From an uncultured Pirellulaceae bacterium (lineage in GTDB: Bacteria; Planctomycetota; Planctomycetia; Pirellulales; Pirellulaceae), in assembly GCA_947259675.1 (NCBI GenBank), contig CAMYNE010000081.1:1-12392 (forward strand): a DNA stretch of 12,392 nucleotides, written 5' to 3'. Numbering within the stretch: position 1 is the stretch's first letter; every line of letters begins with the position of its first letter. Of the stretch, positions 12,348 through 12,392 are shown piece by piece. The position numbers and the translations under genes were made by a program. The notes under the pieces were generated by a model, which saw only the letters and a list, made by a program, of their open reading frames with translations, was not told where the DNA came from and did not search any database.

Positions 12348-12392
12348 CGTGGCCGGACAATTTCTAGTGGATTGTCAAAGCTTAATTTTAGG

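Noticed and set aside
1..12392. A defence system or mobile island
   Set aside because: I found no nuclease, toxin, integrase, transposase, phage or tRNA-end signature; the genes are housekeeping or planctomycete core-like families.

Overview
The window looks like the chromosome of a planctomycete, probably Pirellulaceae-like. The strongest evidence is the gene pair at 5079-9411: a planctomycete-type cytochrome c (PSCyt1)/DUF1549/DUF1553 protein followed by a Tat-exported DUF1501 protein, a pairing typical of that phylum and present there in many paralogues. Weak or absent Shine-Dalgarno sequences, roughly even base composition and many long palindromic intergenic repeats fit the same picture. 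Assignment is by gene content only.

Layout. (1) 1-170 is a pyrimidine-rich leader. (2) 171-2254 (+) is a probable two-gene unit: an exported M49/DPP III-like zinc peptidase and a small lipoprotein. (3) 2272-2348 is a 77-nt palindrome between convergent genes. (4) 2368-3375 (-) is a membrane M48 (HtpX-like) metalloprotease. (5) 3376-3971 is a noncoding stretch with two further palindromic repeats of different sequence. (6) 3972-4925 (+) is a group-2-like sigma-70 factor, followed by a strong stem-loop. (7) 5079-7972 (+) is the PSCyt1/DUF1549/DUF1553 gene, broken near its 3' end by a frame change with apparent loss of about 16 conserved codons; its last sense codons survive in another frame and overlap the start of DUF1501 (7972-9411). 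(8) 9413-9490 is a fourth long palindrome, again between convergent genes. (9) 9504-11120 (-) holds a fusion of threonylcarbamoyl-AMP synthase (TsaC/Sua5) with a low-molecular-weight protein phosphatase, followed by rpiB. (10) 11304-12347 (+), divergent from the fusion, is an NHL-repeat lipoprotein.

How the genes work together. The PSCyt1 and DUF1501 genes form a translationally coupled pair. The fusion gene and rpiB keep the TsaC, LMW phosphatase, RpiB gene order known from the Bacillus subtilis ywlC-ywlE-ywlF region, and the phosphatase loop has the threonine that specifies phosphoarginine in YwlE. The other genes (envelope proteases, lipoproteins, sigma factor) look like independent units concerned with envelope protein turnover and transcription.

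I see no CRISPR array, tRNA, rRNA, transposase or phage gene. The points most worth a second look are the predicted arginine-phosphatase fusion, the recent-looking lesion in the PSCyt1 gene, the set of unrelated palindromic repeats, and a perfect 9-bp dyad just upstream of the NHL lipoprotein.
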